A stretch of 62,000 bases of DNA from Mesostigma viride (taxonomy: Eukaryota; Streptophyta; Mesostigmatophyceae; Mesostigmatales; Mesostigmataceae), in NCBI GenBank assembly GCA_009746045.1, contig RPFO01000065.1:2775911-2837910 (forward strand), written 5' to 3'. Below, one piece after another: positions 41,401 through 53,015 of this stretch. The translations under genes and the position numbers were made by a program. The first letter of the stretch is position 1. The number at the start of each line of letters is the position of its first letter. The notes beneath the pieces are model-generated. The model was given only the letters and a program-made list of their open reading frames with translations. It searched no databases and had not been told where the DNA came from.

Positions 41401-44400
41401 GTGATGACACAGTCGCATGCCACGTTGCGAACCTTATGTTTGCATGGATGGGCCATGGATCAGGATGCGGGGTGTTGCACGTCGTGGTAGGGGCGGGGGG
41501 GGGGGGGGGGGGGATGGGATGCAGCACAAAGGCGGCAGCGCGGCATGGGCAGCACGCTTGGTGGCAACCGGAACGGATACAGAGCCGAGAGGAGAAAGCA
41601 TGTCATACAGCCGTGCGGCCTAGCCAGCCACAACCATTCGTGAGCAGTGCCAGCATCCATTTCCTCCCTGGGTTGATATCCGCAGGACCTGCCCACCTGA
41701 CTACTAATCAATGCCGCATTTGCCCTGCCCACCTGCCTGGACCACGTTGTCTCACCACCCACCCCTTGCACCTGGTAGGTACCAGGACAACATCCGCAAA
41801 CTGCGCGCGCTGGGCGCCATGCGGCTGGACCGCTGCTCCGCCACCGTGCTCCAGGTGTGTGGGGGGGCAGGTGCATGCAATTGTGTTTTTCTGTTCTGCA
41901 GGTTGGTCGCATGCACATCCTGTATGCAGGTGGGTGGGTGAGCTCTCTGTTCTGCAGGTGGGGCAGGTGGGAGCAAATGGTTGCCTTGCACGTGATTGTA
42001 TTGATGATCAGATTCCATCGTGTAGGCCGGCCAGCGGTTTGGATGAGTGACAAACAGACTAGATGTGCTCCAGTGCTCGCATTAGGGGAAAATTGGAATA
42101 ACTTCGCAAGTGTTGGATGCTGGCATACATGCCCAGGGGTTGTGCCGGACTGTCACCTGCCTCAGTTAGTGACAGTCGTCACCATAATTTTTTCATGTTT
42201 GCAGCTTGTCTGCGTTGCCCTGGGTGGAATGCGGGATGATGGTGGCCGCACCATCGTGTGTGTAGCATCCGAGGCAAGGTTCTCTAGTGTTCATTTAAGT
42301 CCGGCGGAGCGCCCCCTCCCTGGCCATATGCATGGGAAGCAGCCGCCTGCGCATGCGTGACCGCTGGGCCGCCTCCTGTCTGACAACCCGTGCGCCTCCT
42401 ACAGGATGTCCTCCGACAGGATGTGGGAGCGCGGGCCCTTCCAGTGAGGCAACATGGCCCCCATGCAGCTCACATACGTCCGGTGTGGCATGCCTGGGTG
42501 TGGCTTTCTGGGCCCCCTCTCTGGGTCCCCTCCCCTTCTCTGGCGCCCTCTCCCTTGTCCGCAGCACTCGGACCAGTACCTGAACGACAAGCGTGAGGTG
42601 CAGATGGCGGCGAGCTGCGGCGGCTTCAAGCTGGGGATGTGGGTGAACGCGTGCAAGAACCCGCGCGTGAAGCTGATCGAGTTCCCTGAACTGGGCATCA
42701 ACCTGGAGCTGCCAAAGGTGCTCGCGCTCGCCAACATCGCCGTGCGCGTGGTGCAGAGCGCCTACCAGCCCGCGGGCATCACCGCCGATGAGTACATGGC
42801 GCTGGTGGGTGTTAGTGCATGGCGCTTGTGGGTGATGAGTGGTGGTGGTGATATGAGTTCATGGCACTGGTGGGTACAACACTTAAGTACATCGCGCCGT
42901 TGGTTGTCAGTACCAGGACCTGGTGGTTGGCGTTGGGCTGTGGGTATTGCTAGCGTGCACACCCTGCCTGACGCCTGGCCCCGCCTGCCTTCATGGGATT
43001 ACTCATCACGTAGACTACCAACCCCTCATGGGATTACTCATCACGTAGACTATAAGCCCCTCATGGGATTACTCATCACGTAGACTACCAACCCCTCATG
43101 GGATTAACCCATCAATGGTCACGTAGACTACCAACCCCTCATGGGATTACTCATCACGTAGACTACCAACCCCTCATGGGATTACTCATCACGTAGACTA
43201 CCAACCCCTCATGGGATTACTCATCACGTAGACTACCAACCCCTCATGGGATTACTCATCACGTAGACTATAAGCCCCTCATGGGATGGCGTGTCCTTGC
43301 CCTCACAGGATGGATGCCACAAGGGCAGGCCATCCCATACCCACCTACCCTTGCCACCTGTCTTTGCTATTGCCGACTTGTTGCTGCGAGGTTCTTTGCT
43401 TGCCTGCCCACATGACCCCTGGTAGGCTGTGGTACCATGGGGGCTCAGGCGCCGCTTGTTGCATGGGATGGGTGGGCACCTCATGACAGGAATCTATCCG
43501 GCACGACCCCCCCATAGGGGCATGCCGCACTCTCTATGGCCCCCTCCCACCCCCGTTTGCTTGCTTGCACGGGCGGCGTGCTGGCTTGCCTTCTGACATT
43601 GTGTACCCCCACGTGCCCCCACGTGCTTGCTCCTTGTCTTCCCACGCATGTGCGTGTGCGTGGCATCACCACGTTGTGCATGGCATGTGCGCGTGCGTGG
43701 CATCGCCCCACACCCCATGATGATGCCATCGCATCGCCACCCCGTGCATGACATCACCAGGGCGGGGTGTTCCGGGTGGACCTGCTGGCCCTGCCCGCGC
43801 CGCCCAAAACCGTCAAGGGCTGGACGCTGAGGCACGGTGAGCGACCGCGAGACATTATCCTGATCATGCATGGATGCTCATCGCTAGTGGCTGCCCTGTG
43901 TGCCGCGGTGGTGGGTGTGCCTTGCATGATGGTGTGCCGGCAAACAGGGCGTGAATGGGGAGCACGTGCTTGTTCTCTATGCATGCTTGCGTGTTCTCTG
44001 CTCACCGACATGGGACGCCACATGCGCAAGTTCCCCATGTCCGACAGCGTTTAGCGAGGAGGTGGCGTGTGTCATCCAGATAATGTCAAGATGTCGGCGT
44101 TGCCATAGACCACATGCATTCCCCCTTGCTTGGCGGATGCCCATCGGTGCCGTGCTTCCCATCGCTCACCATGCTAATGATGGGAGTCTTGCCGCTTGCA
44201 TGTCCATGGCCGAATGCTGCGCTCCCTATTGTGTCCCTACAGTGACCGCGCTGACCCACACTGTCCAAAAGCTACCCTACCCCATCCCCCCCGCGGGCGC
44301 GGACCTGTCGGCCGTCACGTCGTCGACCACGAGCACCGCGATGGCTCCCCCCATGACGGTGGAGTTTGTGGTTCCCGACTATGCGATCGTGTTGGAGGAG

Positions 44401-47400
44401 CTGCCCGAAGTGGGATGGTTTGATGAGGTGGGCAACTGGACTGCTTTGATGAGGTGGGCGACTGGTCTGGTTTGATGAGGTGAGCAAGTGGTCTGGTTTG
44501 ATGAGGCGGGTAAGTGGTCTGGTTTGATGAGGCGGGCAACTGGGCTGGTATGATGAGGTGGGCAACCGGTCTGGTTTGGTGGGGTGGGTGGGCACCCGCC
44601 CCACCCCATCTCACCAACGCGCACCGAAATGTATCCTACTCGGTCGTATAGTACTATGGAACATACTGGGTCATGGGGGTGGATATATATTCTAGTACAG
44701 GTGTCTGCTGCAGATGGCGGTAGGAGGTCCCCTCGTATTTGGGGCATGGATCTTGGGCGCGCGGTTTTCTCTGCACCGCGTCTTCCCAGCACCACATTTT
44801 TGCATAGCATGGTTGAGTGATGCATTATGGTCACGCAAGCACGCAACGCCGCAACATGGGCTCCGCATAGGTGCCGTGGACGTGTGCAGCATGAAGGTTG
44901 GGAGCTTGTGTCCGTGCCATGGAGATGCCACGGCGCTCTGGGAGCATTGGGAGCTCACAGCGCTAGCGTGGGAACATCTACTAGTGACGATGCTGGTCGT
45001 CTCCTTGATCTACTAGTGACGATGCGTGGTGTTGCTACTACCCTGGTGTGGCAAAGCTGCTTTATTCCACTTGTCCCTGTATCATACTGCTGACATGAGT
45101 GCACTCTAACATGAATGCCCCCTCAACTGACGCATTGCCCACGCGCAACCTCTTCTCTCCGTCTTGGCCGTGGTTGGTTCCCTATGCCCCACAGGAGAGC
45201 CAAATGTGGAAGACGGAAGGCATCTCCGAGGTGCAGTACAACGCCAGCACGCGCGTGCTGTCGTGCCAGACCATCAAGCTGACGCAGCTCGCGCTCATCC
45301 AGGTTAGCCGCGCACATGGGCCAAAGGGACAGCTTTCTCTTTCTATGGGGGCGCATGCCAGGCTCTGGAACGACAGGCTGCATGCAGATAGAGGATATTA
45401 ATCTTCAGGATGCTGCATGTTATCCCTTTTTCGGAATTATTTCCGAAGCAATAATTTCCTGCAGCATGTTTTCTAGAAGTTTATCTTCGACGACTAGCGT
45501 GGGTGGTCATTTATGACAGCATTTCATCAAGTAATGTCTACCCAGCAACATGTCGCCTGCATGAAGCCATCAGGAGCGTCGATCAGGCAAAAGAGAGAAA
45601 GTATCTATTAAGCTTGGGCGACGCATAGCATCACCGCGCATGCTGCTAGAATTCTGGCATCTATGCCCTGTGCTCATGCGTTCTCGTCCATGCTTTTGTC
45701 TTCTTGTGCTCACGTGTGCGCGTGCTCGTCCCACCTGCAGAGCCGCACACGTCTGATGCCTTACTTCAACTGGGGCATCCGGCCCACCTCCGACTCCACG
45801 GCGCTGCTCACGCTGCAGACCAGCGTGTGCAAGCTGGAGATTGAGGTGGGCGCGGGGTGGGCCGCCGTCAAGGCGCCCAACTACCCACAGCTGAGGGAGC
45901 TCATCGGCGTGCCCATGATGCCGCGCCTCCTGCTACAGGTGGGCGCGCATCCCACCTGGCCATGGCAATGATGATGTTGATGATGGTCCTGATGATACGC
46001 AGGGGCAGGGCATGGGCGCGTGGTAGGGGGCAATGTGCATACTTAGAGGCCTATATGGCCTTTGTGTCCACATATGTTTGACATCAAGGCAAGTTCCCTT
46101 CGAGTCTTTGACAGCCCAAGCTGCAGGTTGTGAGTCCCAGTTGTGGCAGGGACCTCTGGCAAATAAGCCTGGGTAGGGTGGCAGTGGGTGAAAGGATTCT
46201 GTGTCCACCCTCACTTCTCCCTAGCCCCTTGGTCACCCATTTGTTTTTCTTTCTTGATGAATAACAGCCATGTCATATTGTGTCACATTTGTTATTGCAT
46301 GCAAGGATAATCCCTGCTGTTGGATTGGTGAAACCCTCTCTTGGTCACTCGCTGTTGATCGCATGCTCTTGCTCGCTCCCCACTCCCACACACACACCTC
46401 TTCTCCTGCCCCTCTCCCTGTCCCTTTCCCCCAGGTGTCCCCTGTCTCCATGTCCACACACACCCTTGTTGGAGCCTTACCATTGCACATAAATATGCAT
46501 CGCCTCCTGGAATAATTCTTACCCGCCCATGCCCCGGATGTATGCTGGTACCTCATGCTGTGGTCGCCTGTCTGCCACACCCTGCGGTGCCATGCAGAGG
46601 CTGTCCATTCGGGGCCTGCACTTGCTGCCGGAGGACGAGGACGCGCAATACGTGGGCGTGACCGTCAAGGTGGGCATGCCATGCCCTGATTGAGAGCCAT
46701 AGCACAACAGGCATAGCAGTTCAACCCAAGATCGGCCGCTGTCCTTGGGGTGCCCCCAATGTTACTCTCTTGTCTATACTACGGCAACTGGGGGTTGACA
46801 GCTGGATGTCTATGTCAGCTCGTTCCCAAAGTAGCCCACTATTGGCTAGCAGCTGCTAGACTCCCACGCATCACAAATGTGCCCTGCACTGCCGTGCGTT
46901 ACTATATTACGTAAGACAGCATCTGTTGAGAACCCTTGTGTGAAACCCTTCATCATGCAGAGTCACTGATTGGCCTCCTTCATCGTCAGCACATACTTTC
47001 CAACATGGCGCGACGAATGTCCCATGCCGCCTAAGCACCTACCCATGGTGCCATGAGCACGCGCTACTTGGCCGCTCCATTATGCCAGTGTCCCATGCCA
47101 CTTGTCATGACCACGGTAACCACACCAACCAGCCGCTACGCTGCCACCCCAACGCAGCATCCATTGGTGGCTTTAGCTCTCGCTATCAAACTGCATGTAT
47201 TGTCATCGCATAACAATACCACTCTCCTATCAAACATGCCAGTGCCTAATAAAGATTTCTGTCATTGCAACACCACACAGCAACTCACTAGAAAATGGCG
47301 TAACTCACTATAAAGTCACTATATCAAACGCGCTGGCTGACGGGGTACACTCCTCTTTCTTTTCCCTCTCCCCCCCTTTGCCCCCTCACCCCTCACCCCT

Positions 47401-48999
47401 CACCCCCCCTTCGCACCGCCCCCACGCCAGGATGCGGCGGTGGAAAAGTCCCTGTGCGCTGACCTGGCGACAATGGTGCCCAGCTACTCGATCGCGTCCA
47501 GCGTTTGGAACCGTGCGGTGGGGCGCGACGCGGCCGTGGTGCGCCTGCTGCAGGTGGAGGACTACGAGTACATGCACAACTGCGACAAGGTGGGTGTAGT
47601 ACATGCGCTACAGCGACAAGATGGGCGGGGCCTATAGATGCAGGCCATGCACGACTGCGACACGGTGGGTTGGGGGGTGTAGATAAAGGCCATTCACAGC
47701 TGCGACAAGGGGGGGGGGGTGCGGGGCTAGAGATGCACGGGTGTAGCATGCTACCACACCCTTCATAGTATGGCATGCTCAGGAATACAACAGGGTATGA
47801 CTGGCCCCGTGGGAGCAGACAGGTGACAAGTTGTTTTCCCCTGCTAAAGCTTGGCAGGAAAACACATTCACTCCAAGCTGTCTGCTTGACAACCCCCTGA
47901 GCCAAGGCAGCTGAAGTCAGGGGCAATAGCCTATATTCAAACAAGGTGTGCAGACACATGCGCACGGCGAGAGGGGCCTGTAGCCCTTAAAGTGCCATCT
48001 GAGCAGTTTCTGGCCATGCATTTGTGTGATCATAACCAAGCTGGCCATGCATTTGTGTGATCATAACCAAGGCTTGTCTATGATGCACCTGCCAGTTAAA
48101 TGGATGGACCCTCTGGTATCGTCTTTGGGAACATGTATGCCCCTCACGTGCGTGTGCCAGAACCGGAGCACGCGCAGCATCCACCACCGCGCCAAGGGCA
48201 ACGCGACGATGGTGCTGTCGGAGAAGGCGGACGACTACGTGCACAACCTCACAAGCGAGGTGAGGTGGGGCGTGAGCCAGCAGGCAGAGGAAGGAAGGGT
48301 GGCCATGACATGGAAGGAGAAGGGGGGGGGGGGCGAGGGGGGGCGAGGGGGGAAGATAGGAGGGAGCAGGGGGAGGGAGCAGGGGGGGGGGGGCTGGCGG
48401 ACTGTCATCGACGGCCTTTGTTGGATACCGTGAGGGTAGCCATTCGCTCAAAGTAACCTTCAGAGTAGCCAATTAGCAATTGGCAGGCAGGCAGATAGGC
48501 AGAGCATGTTTGTTGTCCAAGATGTCACTTGATCAACGCAAGCGAAGGTGGTTCTGCTTGTGCCACGGTCTCCGCCTCCTGCAATCAAGTTACGCCCATC
48601 GTTTTCAAGGGCATGTTTGCACCTTCGATAACTCACCTTGCAACACAAAGTAAGTAAGTAAGTAAGTAAGTAAGTACTTGCGTGTCATGCGCAAAGGCAT
48701 GCCACGGAGTACGATGCTAATCTCATTAGAAAAATAATTACACAAAAGTTTAAACAAATATCGTCTGCAACACAAGAACCATGATCTCCCACCTACTAGC
48801 TGTTTGCCCTAACACTAACCATTGACATGTTCTTTGGCTTTCCCTCTGCTGCTGGGCCTTGCAGTACCACGCCCACCTGCTGGTCACCCTCAAGGACGAG
48901 ATCACCCCGGAGACGCTCCAGCGCATCGAGAACGCGGACCCCATGTGGACCGAGAGTGTGCGGCATATAATGAACGCTCTTCGTCTCTTCACGTTCTGA
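37401..48999 (+). CDS. DNAI7: DNAI7/CASC1 (IC97, FAP94) axonemal inner-arm dynein-associated protein
   Basis: Coding exons I can join in frame: 37686-37770, 38549-38584, 39285-39478, 40354-40491, 41170-41237, 41779-41854, 42565-42804, 43761-43836, 44243-44427, 45195-45302, 45741-45938, 46598-46669, 47431-47589, 48161-48259 and 48865-48999 (stop), about 622 residues. All introns are GT-AG. The product starts with a Lys-rich stretch (GSPKKKSKKEREAAK) and a Glu/Arg helix, as CASC1 proteins do. Conserved blocks follow: WNNFVACS, NIRKLRALGAMRLDR, LPKVLALANIAVRVV, GGVFRVDLL, WKTEGISEVQY, MPYFNWGIRPT and LTLKDEITPE near the end. It binds inner dynein arms of cilia. The start is uncertain: no ATG precedes the Lys block in frame. 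An ATG at 37401-37403 directly followed by GTAGGA, joined to 37686, would give M-PGSPKK, and I use it provisionally. Confidence 0.88.
38418..38466 (+). repeat. (TG)n tract in DNAI7 intron
   Basis: A TG dinucleotide run with a CTC interruption and a GCGCGC end lies about 80 bp before the 36-nt exon at 38549. Confidence 0.8.
42990..43288 (+). repeat. 35-bp tandem repeat in DNAI7 intron
   Basis: About eight units of ATGGGATTACTCATCACG plus TAGACTACCAACCCCTC, in the intron between exons 42565-42804 and 43761-43836. One unit (about 43099-43139) carries a variant interior (AACCCATCAATGGT); two carry TATAAGCCCC. There are no unique spacers, so it is not CRISPR-like. Confidence 0.9.
44416..44585 (+). 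repeat. 26-bp tandem repeat spanning an exon/intron junction of DNAI7
   Basis: About six units of the form GGTTTGATGAGGTGGGCAACT start inside the end of exon 44243-44427 and run into the intron. The true junction GATGAG|GTGGGC is the first unit. Later units carry GAG|GTGGGC, GAG|GTGAGC and GGGTAAGT variants. The 26-bp period shifts frame, and the reading frame stops at 44475, so only the first donor keeps the known downstream phase. Confidence 0.85.
48669..48733 (-). mobile_element. Single arm of the foldback element, in the last DNAI7 intron
   Basis: It matches the right arm at 53613-53676 (ACTTGCGTGTCATGCGCA, GGCATGCCACGGAGTAC, ATCTCATTAGAAAA). It is preceded by a (TAAG)n run at 48648-48675. 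No second arm is present nearby. Confidence 0.55.
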
Positions 49000-49628
49000 G
49001 GAGTAGAATGCTGATCATTCAATCTGATGGAGCTCTACGTTCGAAGCGCTTAGCTAACTGTCATATATGTTTAGCGTTGTGCTGAATGAAGTATCATTTG
49101 ACATATTACAAAGAACATATTTTCTTACACAGTTCCATCTCCATTCACTTCCATCATCATGAGAGATTCGACAAATGCGGATAAGACATGCAGGTCTTCC
49201 TAGAGATAGCCACGCGGCTCCCGTTGCCTTCGCGTCTTTCCTCTCAGACAATTACCCTAGTCCCTCCACGGCGTTGGATCGCCATGCGTCCATGCATAGT
49301 TGTCTGACTTCATGAGACAATTAATTAATTATTGAAACATGTGCTCCTGTTGCATGCAGGGAGTCACGGAGCACCAGAGTGCTTAATTTTAGTCCCTGAG
49401 TGTGCACAGCGGGCGCAGAGGGCAGAGACCTCCCTGTTCCCTCAGCGCCACAGGTGCATGACAATCGGACCCGTACGTCCGGTCGAAATGATCCGGCATC
49501 CCCTTGGTACGTGGGTGCAATATATGACCCGTGTGAGCATTGCATTACTATGTACGTTGACGTGAGCACACTGAGGCAGTGCTAGGCGAGGCACATAGCT
49601 AGGCTGGCAGATATCTGATATTTATCCA
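49000..49628. other. 3' flank of DNAI7 with repeat fragments
   Basis: No gene seen. 49125-49195 is a diverged family C stretch (about three-quarters identical by eye to the part reading CATTCAT..TCATCATC). A MITE-like element lies at 49245-49306. A TTAATTAATTATT tract at 49321 next to GGGAGTCACGGAGCAC (about 49359-49374) resembles part of the family B 3' end, inverted. Confidence 0.45.
49245..49306. mobile_element. Small inverted-repeat element (MITE-like), copy 2
   Basis: CAGACAATTA at the left and TAGTTGTCTG at the right; the interior CCACGGCGTTGGATCGCCAT is identical to copy 1 at 14597-14657. The two copies differ at only a few positions. Confidence 0.5.
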
Positions 49629-49757
49629 TTGAGAATGATAGATTACGGAGGTGAGATAGGCATGCAACATAAGGAAAAACCCGATAACTGGGAGAATAAC
49701 CCTGAAGAAATTAAGAGTAATCTGACATGCACAGACATCCAAGGATCACGCCAGCGG
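49629..49757 (+). repeat. Left arm of a ~130-bp inverted repeat
   Basis: It starts TTGAGAATGATAGATTACGG and ends GACATCCAAGGATCACG. The inverted partner lies at 51168-51190 plus 51840-51949, split by insertion of family B copy B2. Identity is roughly 80% by eye. The arms flank the endonuclease-bearing LINE fragment at 49781-51140. Confidence 0.6.
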
Positions 49758-49780
49758 CACAAGGTACAACTAACTAGACA

Positions 49781-51140
49781 TCACAAAACTACACGCAGCA
49801 ACAGCGCTGCCGGCCCACCATGCAGGCCTGGAAGGGATCTAGACCGCATGGGTCGCGACAAAGTCGGCCCGGGTGCGGCGGAATAACACATCAGCCACGG
49901 TGCGAGTGAGGGCGAGTGACAGGCGCTGCCGCCAATACGAGGACCACGTGCGGGCCGACCACGGGGCGGTCTGACCCTCGAGGTCGAGGCGGTCTTCACG
50001 GCGCTGGCAGCACTCGTGGAAAAACTCCGCTGTCTTGGGGCCCATGGCCCCGAACTCCTCAAGGACAAAGGGGATGACCCGGTGGGGCCCCACATTGCCG
50101 TAGGAGGCAAACTTGTCGCGCTCAGCCACAGTGGCAGCAGCGCCGGCATCCACAGCCGCCCGGAGGATGTGGCGACCGGAAAGCGGCCGAGCCACGGAGA
50201 CATCGATGAGCAGGTGGCAACCCTGCCCGTCGTAGTCAAGCACGGTAATGTCGGGGCGGTGGTTGGGTGAGTAGAGGGCGGCCCCATCCGCGTCCTCGCA
50301 CTTGATGGTGGAGTGGGGAAAGACCGACCGAACCATGGCACACACAACCCGGAGGAGAGCGGTATGGAGATAGAGGAACCAGTTCTGGTTCTGCTGGCCA
50401 CCCATGCACGCGATGTAGTGCGTCCCAGTAGTATCCAGAGCAAGCCCGCAGCTGCCGCAGGACGCACCCGCGCCGTGATGAGAGGTTGCGGGGCAAAGAG
50501 CTGGTGGCGGAGAGCGATGGCATAAAGGGCCGGAACCAGCGTGAACAAAGGGCTCATGGGGAGGGCGCGCAGGAATGCGGACCCCACGCTCCCGTCCCCT
50601 CAAGGGAAACGGAGTGAAGCCAAGCCTTCCCCTGATCGTTCAAGCTCGCATGCAGACCCATCCAGTCGGCACAGTGTAGTATACCCGCGTAGGTCTTTTG
50701 TTGTTTTTCATGAACGCAGGCAGGGAAGACACTAGGACTGACGACAGTAGACACGCCGGGCGTGCCCCGGGGCAGGCGACGGTGGACGGCCTGAGCGGGG
50801 CGGACGAGGTCGCAAGCCTGCTGGATCCCGAGGTAAGAATCCTGCACAGCCTGCACAAAGGGGAAGGGGGATGGGGTGACCAAGTCGGGAATGGCGCTGA
50901 CGGCGCTGGGGACCAACCGGCGGATCTCCGCCCAGGCCTGAGCAACAGAGCCAAGGAAGGCGGCGGGGGCGAGGCGGGCGGCGCGGGTGAGCCCACACCC
51001 GCCCATGCGGCAGGGGAGGGTGGCCAAGCGCATGGAGTGAGCTGGCAGGCTAGGGCCGGGGAGGAGCACCTGCAAGGCGGCCTGAATGCGCTCGTCATGG
51101 CCTTCTGCGGCGAGCCGCACCAAGTGGGGGGGATGCTGAT
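49781..51140 (-). pseudogene. C-terminal fragment of a LINE with restriction-like (REL) endonuclease
   Basis: Minus strand, in at least three frames. 51123-50600 has LPCRMGGCGLTRAARLAPAAFL, common after the RT domain in algal and oomycete LINEs. Then comes LRALPMSPLFTLVPALYAIAL in a shifted frame. 50500-49839 has a zinc-binding CGSCGLALDTTGTHYIAC and then HRPDITVLDYDGQGCHLLIDV, matching the PD-(D/E)xK nuclease core of R2/Dualen-type elements, with a KFASY block downstream. No RT palm is present, so it is a 5'-truncated and frameshifted copy. Confidence 0.65.
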
Positions 51141-51190
51141 ATTTATCTACTGTCTATAGGCTATGTATAAGCATGTCCTTGGATGTCTGT

Positions 51191-51829
51191 CCCCTAGGGT
51201 AGAGCTGATGTTCATGTGGATTGAGTTGATAGATTTAGAATAGATGTAGATAGCTGTTGTAGATAGATTAGACCGGTAGGACTGTCTGCACCCATCCATC
51301 CATCCATCCATCCATCCATCCATCCATCCATCCATCCATCCATCCATCCATCCATCCATCCATCCATCCATCCATCCATCCATCCATCCATCCATCCATC
51401 CATCCATCCATCCATCCATCCATCCATCCATCCATCCATCCATCCATCCATCCATCCATCCATCCATCCATCCATCCATCCATCCATCCATCCATCCATC
51501 CATCCATCCATCCATCCGCATCCATCCATCCATCCATCCATCCATCCATCCATCCATCCATCCATCCATCCATCCATCCATCCATCCATCCATCCATCCA
51601 TCCATCCATCCATCCATCCATCCATCCATCCATCCATCCATCCATCCATCCATCCATCCATCCATCACCATCCATCCATCCATCCATCCATCCATCCATC
51701 CATCCATCCATCCATCCATCCATCCATTCATCCATCCATCCATCCATCCATCCATCCATCCATCCATCGGGGTTAATGCTCCGTGACTCCCCAACGGGAG
51801 CACGAGTCTAATTAATTAATTAATTAATT
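51191..51829 (+). mobile_element. 5'-truncated family B insertion B2
   Basis: Duplications GGATGTCTGT (51181-51190) and GGATGTCCGT (51830-51839) differ by one base. It contains about 100 bp of the B 3' UTR (AGATAGATTAGACCGGTAGG), a greatly expanded CATC array, GGGGTTAATGCTCCGTGACT, the hairpin CTCCCCAACGGGAG and an AATT tail. Confidence 0.85.
51293..51768 (+). repeat. (CATC)n microsatellite, about 119 units, within B2
   Basis: About 476 bp of CATC with three interruptions (GCATCC near 51517, CACCATCC near 51666, CATTCATC near 51727). The same position in copy B1 has only four units, so the array expanded within the element. Confidence 0.95.
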
Positions 51830-51839
51830 GGATGTCCGT

Positions 51840-51949
51840 GTCAGATTCCTCAGGTTCTTCAGGGTTCTTCTTCTTTTCGGGTTTTTCCTTATGTTACATG
51901 CCCATCTCACCACCGTAATTTATCATTCTCAATGAATATATAAGCATAG
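51840..51949 (-). repeat. Right arm of the ~130-bp inverted repeat
   Basis: The minus strand reads TTGAGAATGATAAATTACGG, then ACATAAGGAAAAACCCGA, ending at the B2 duplication. The arm continues at 51168-51190 once B2 is removed. Confidence 0.6.
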
Positions 51950-52019
51950 TTGTCTCTTTGATATAAGCATGCATGGCTACGTTCTACCCTACGTTGGCGC
52001 GTGGCACAATTAATGGCTA

Positions 52020-52985
52020 GGAGTTTCCAGGTTGCATCACCCAGACATGGCCCCCGCCCGGCGACTCACTTCAAGCTCCTTGGCAGCTGGCTCCCCGGCC
52101 TCGATCCCGGCCGACCGGACATCAACACGTACCGCATGGGCCAGCCCCTACGCCGCCTCGACAGGTTCTGGACATGTCGCTACCTGAGTGAGTGGCGCAA
52201 GCGCATTCTGTTCATGCAAGGCCCTTGTCCTCAGTGCTCATCCACCTTCACGGCTGCGAGGCTTGGACCCTGGACCAGCTGGCCGGCGCTGAGCAAGCAG
52301 CTTGACCGCACCAGGTCACTCGAATGCTCCGTCACATCCTCGGTGTCCGCTACCAAGAGCGCCGAACCCAGTTCCCTCGATCTTGTCACCCATACCATCC
52401 GACACCACCGCCTCCTCTTTGCCAGCCATCTTGCCCGCACAGACCATGCAGGTGAACATACCGATGTGGGCCCTGCGGGCGTGCTTAGGCCGACTGGCCA
52501 ACCAGGTATAGACACCTCCTCCTATGGCAGGGTCCCCTTGTCCCATCGCAACCCATTGGCAAACTTGCGCACGCCCCGCACCGACGCGGCGCGCGACCCG
52601 GACCTTATGTGACACAATTTAGCACTTGAGGATGCAGGGCTTCTGGGACTATCTGTACTCCGCACCCGCATGATTAATTAATTAATTAATTAATAGACAC
52701 GTGCGTGACTGCGTCACGTGAGCATAAGTCCTCAGTGGGAGGGGAACATGGGATGGAATGGATGGTATAAGCTATCTACCCGCATGATAGACAAGGAGAA
52801 ATGGGCTGCCGTCTGATAAGCACCTTCCTGAGGGGCATGCTCCTGTTTTATCCCCACGGGCCCCGCGGCCCATTGCTAGAATGCAGGGTAGAAGTCCGCA
52901 GGTGGAGGTTATTGCCCCTGAGGCCGGATAGCCGCTACCGCTACCGCCTCGCCTGGCATTACAGTAGAGGACAGCTCAGATGAGG
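52020..52985 (+). pseudogene. Decayed LINE related to family B, RT C-terminal part
   Basis: FKLLGSWLPGLDP and the following residues parallel the family B block KLLGSLLPSCEVD. In another frame GCEAWTLDQLAG parallels GAETWTLTADLA, and LFASHLARTD parallels LVGHLARTN. Frameshifts and a stop at 52610 show decay. 52786-52850 matches the B sequence just past its ORF (ATGATAGACAAGGAGAA versus ATGATGGACAAGGCCAA). A 103-bp insertion interrupts it at 52675. Confidence 0.6.
52675..52777 (-). mobile_element. 103-bp repeat-tailed insertion
   Basis: Exact 11-bp duplication ACCCGCATGAT (52664-52674 and 52778-52788). On the minus strand it ends in an ATTAATTAATT-type tail, preceded by CTCCCACTGAGG and a GTGACGCAGTCAC palindrome. 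It is a strongly 5'-truncated element using the same kind of tail as families A and B. Confidence 0.65.
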
Positions 52986-53015
52986 ATTATACCCGGCCCC
53001 CTCTAGTGACTATGT

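Noticed and set aside
42990-43288. CRISPR-like array
   Set aside because: Eukaryotic intron with head-to-tail 35-bp units and no unique spacers.
51147-51803. Asp-Gly-Trp-Met repeat protein
   Set aside because: Translation of the (CATC)n microsatellite in copy B2.
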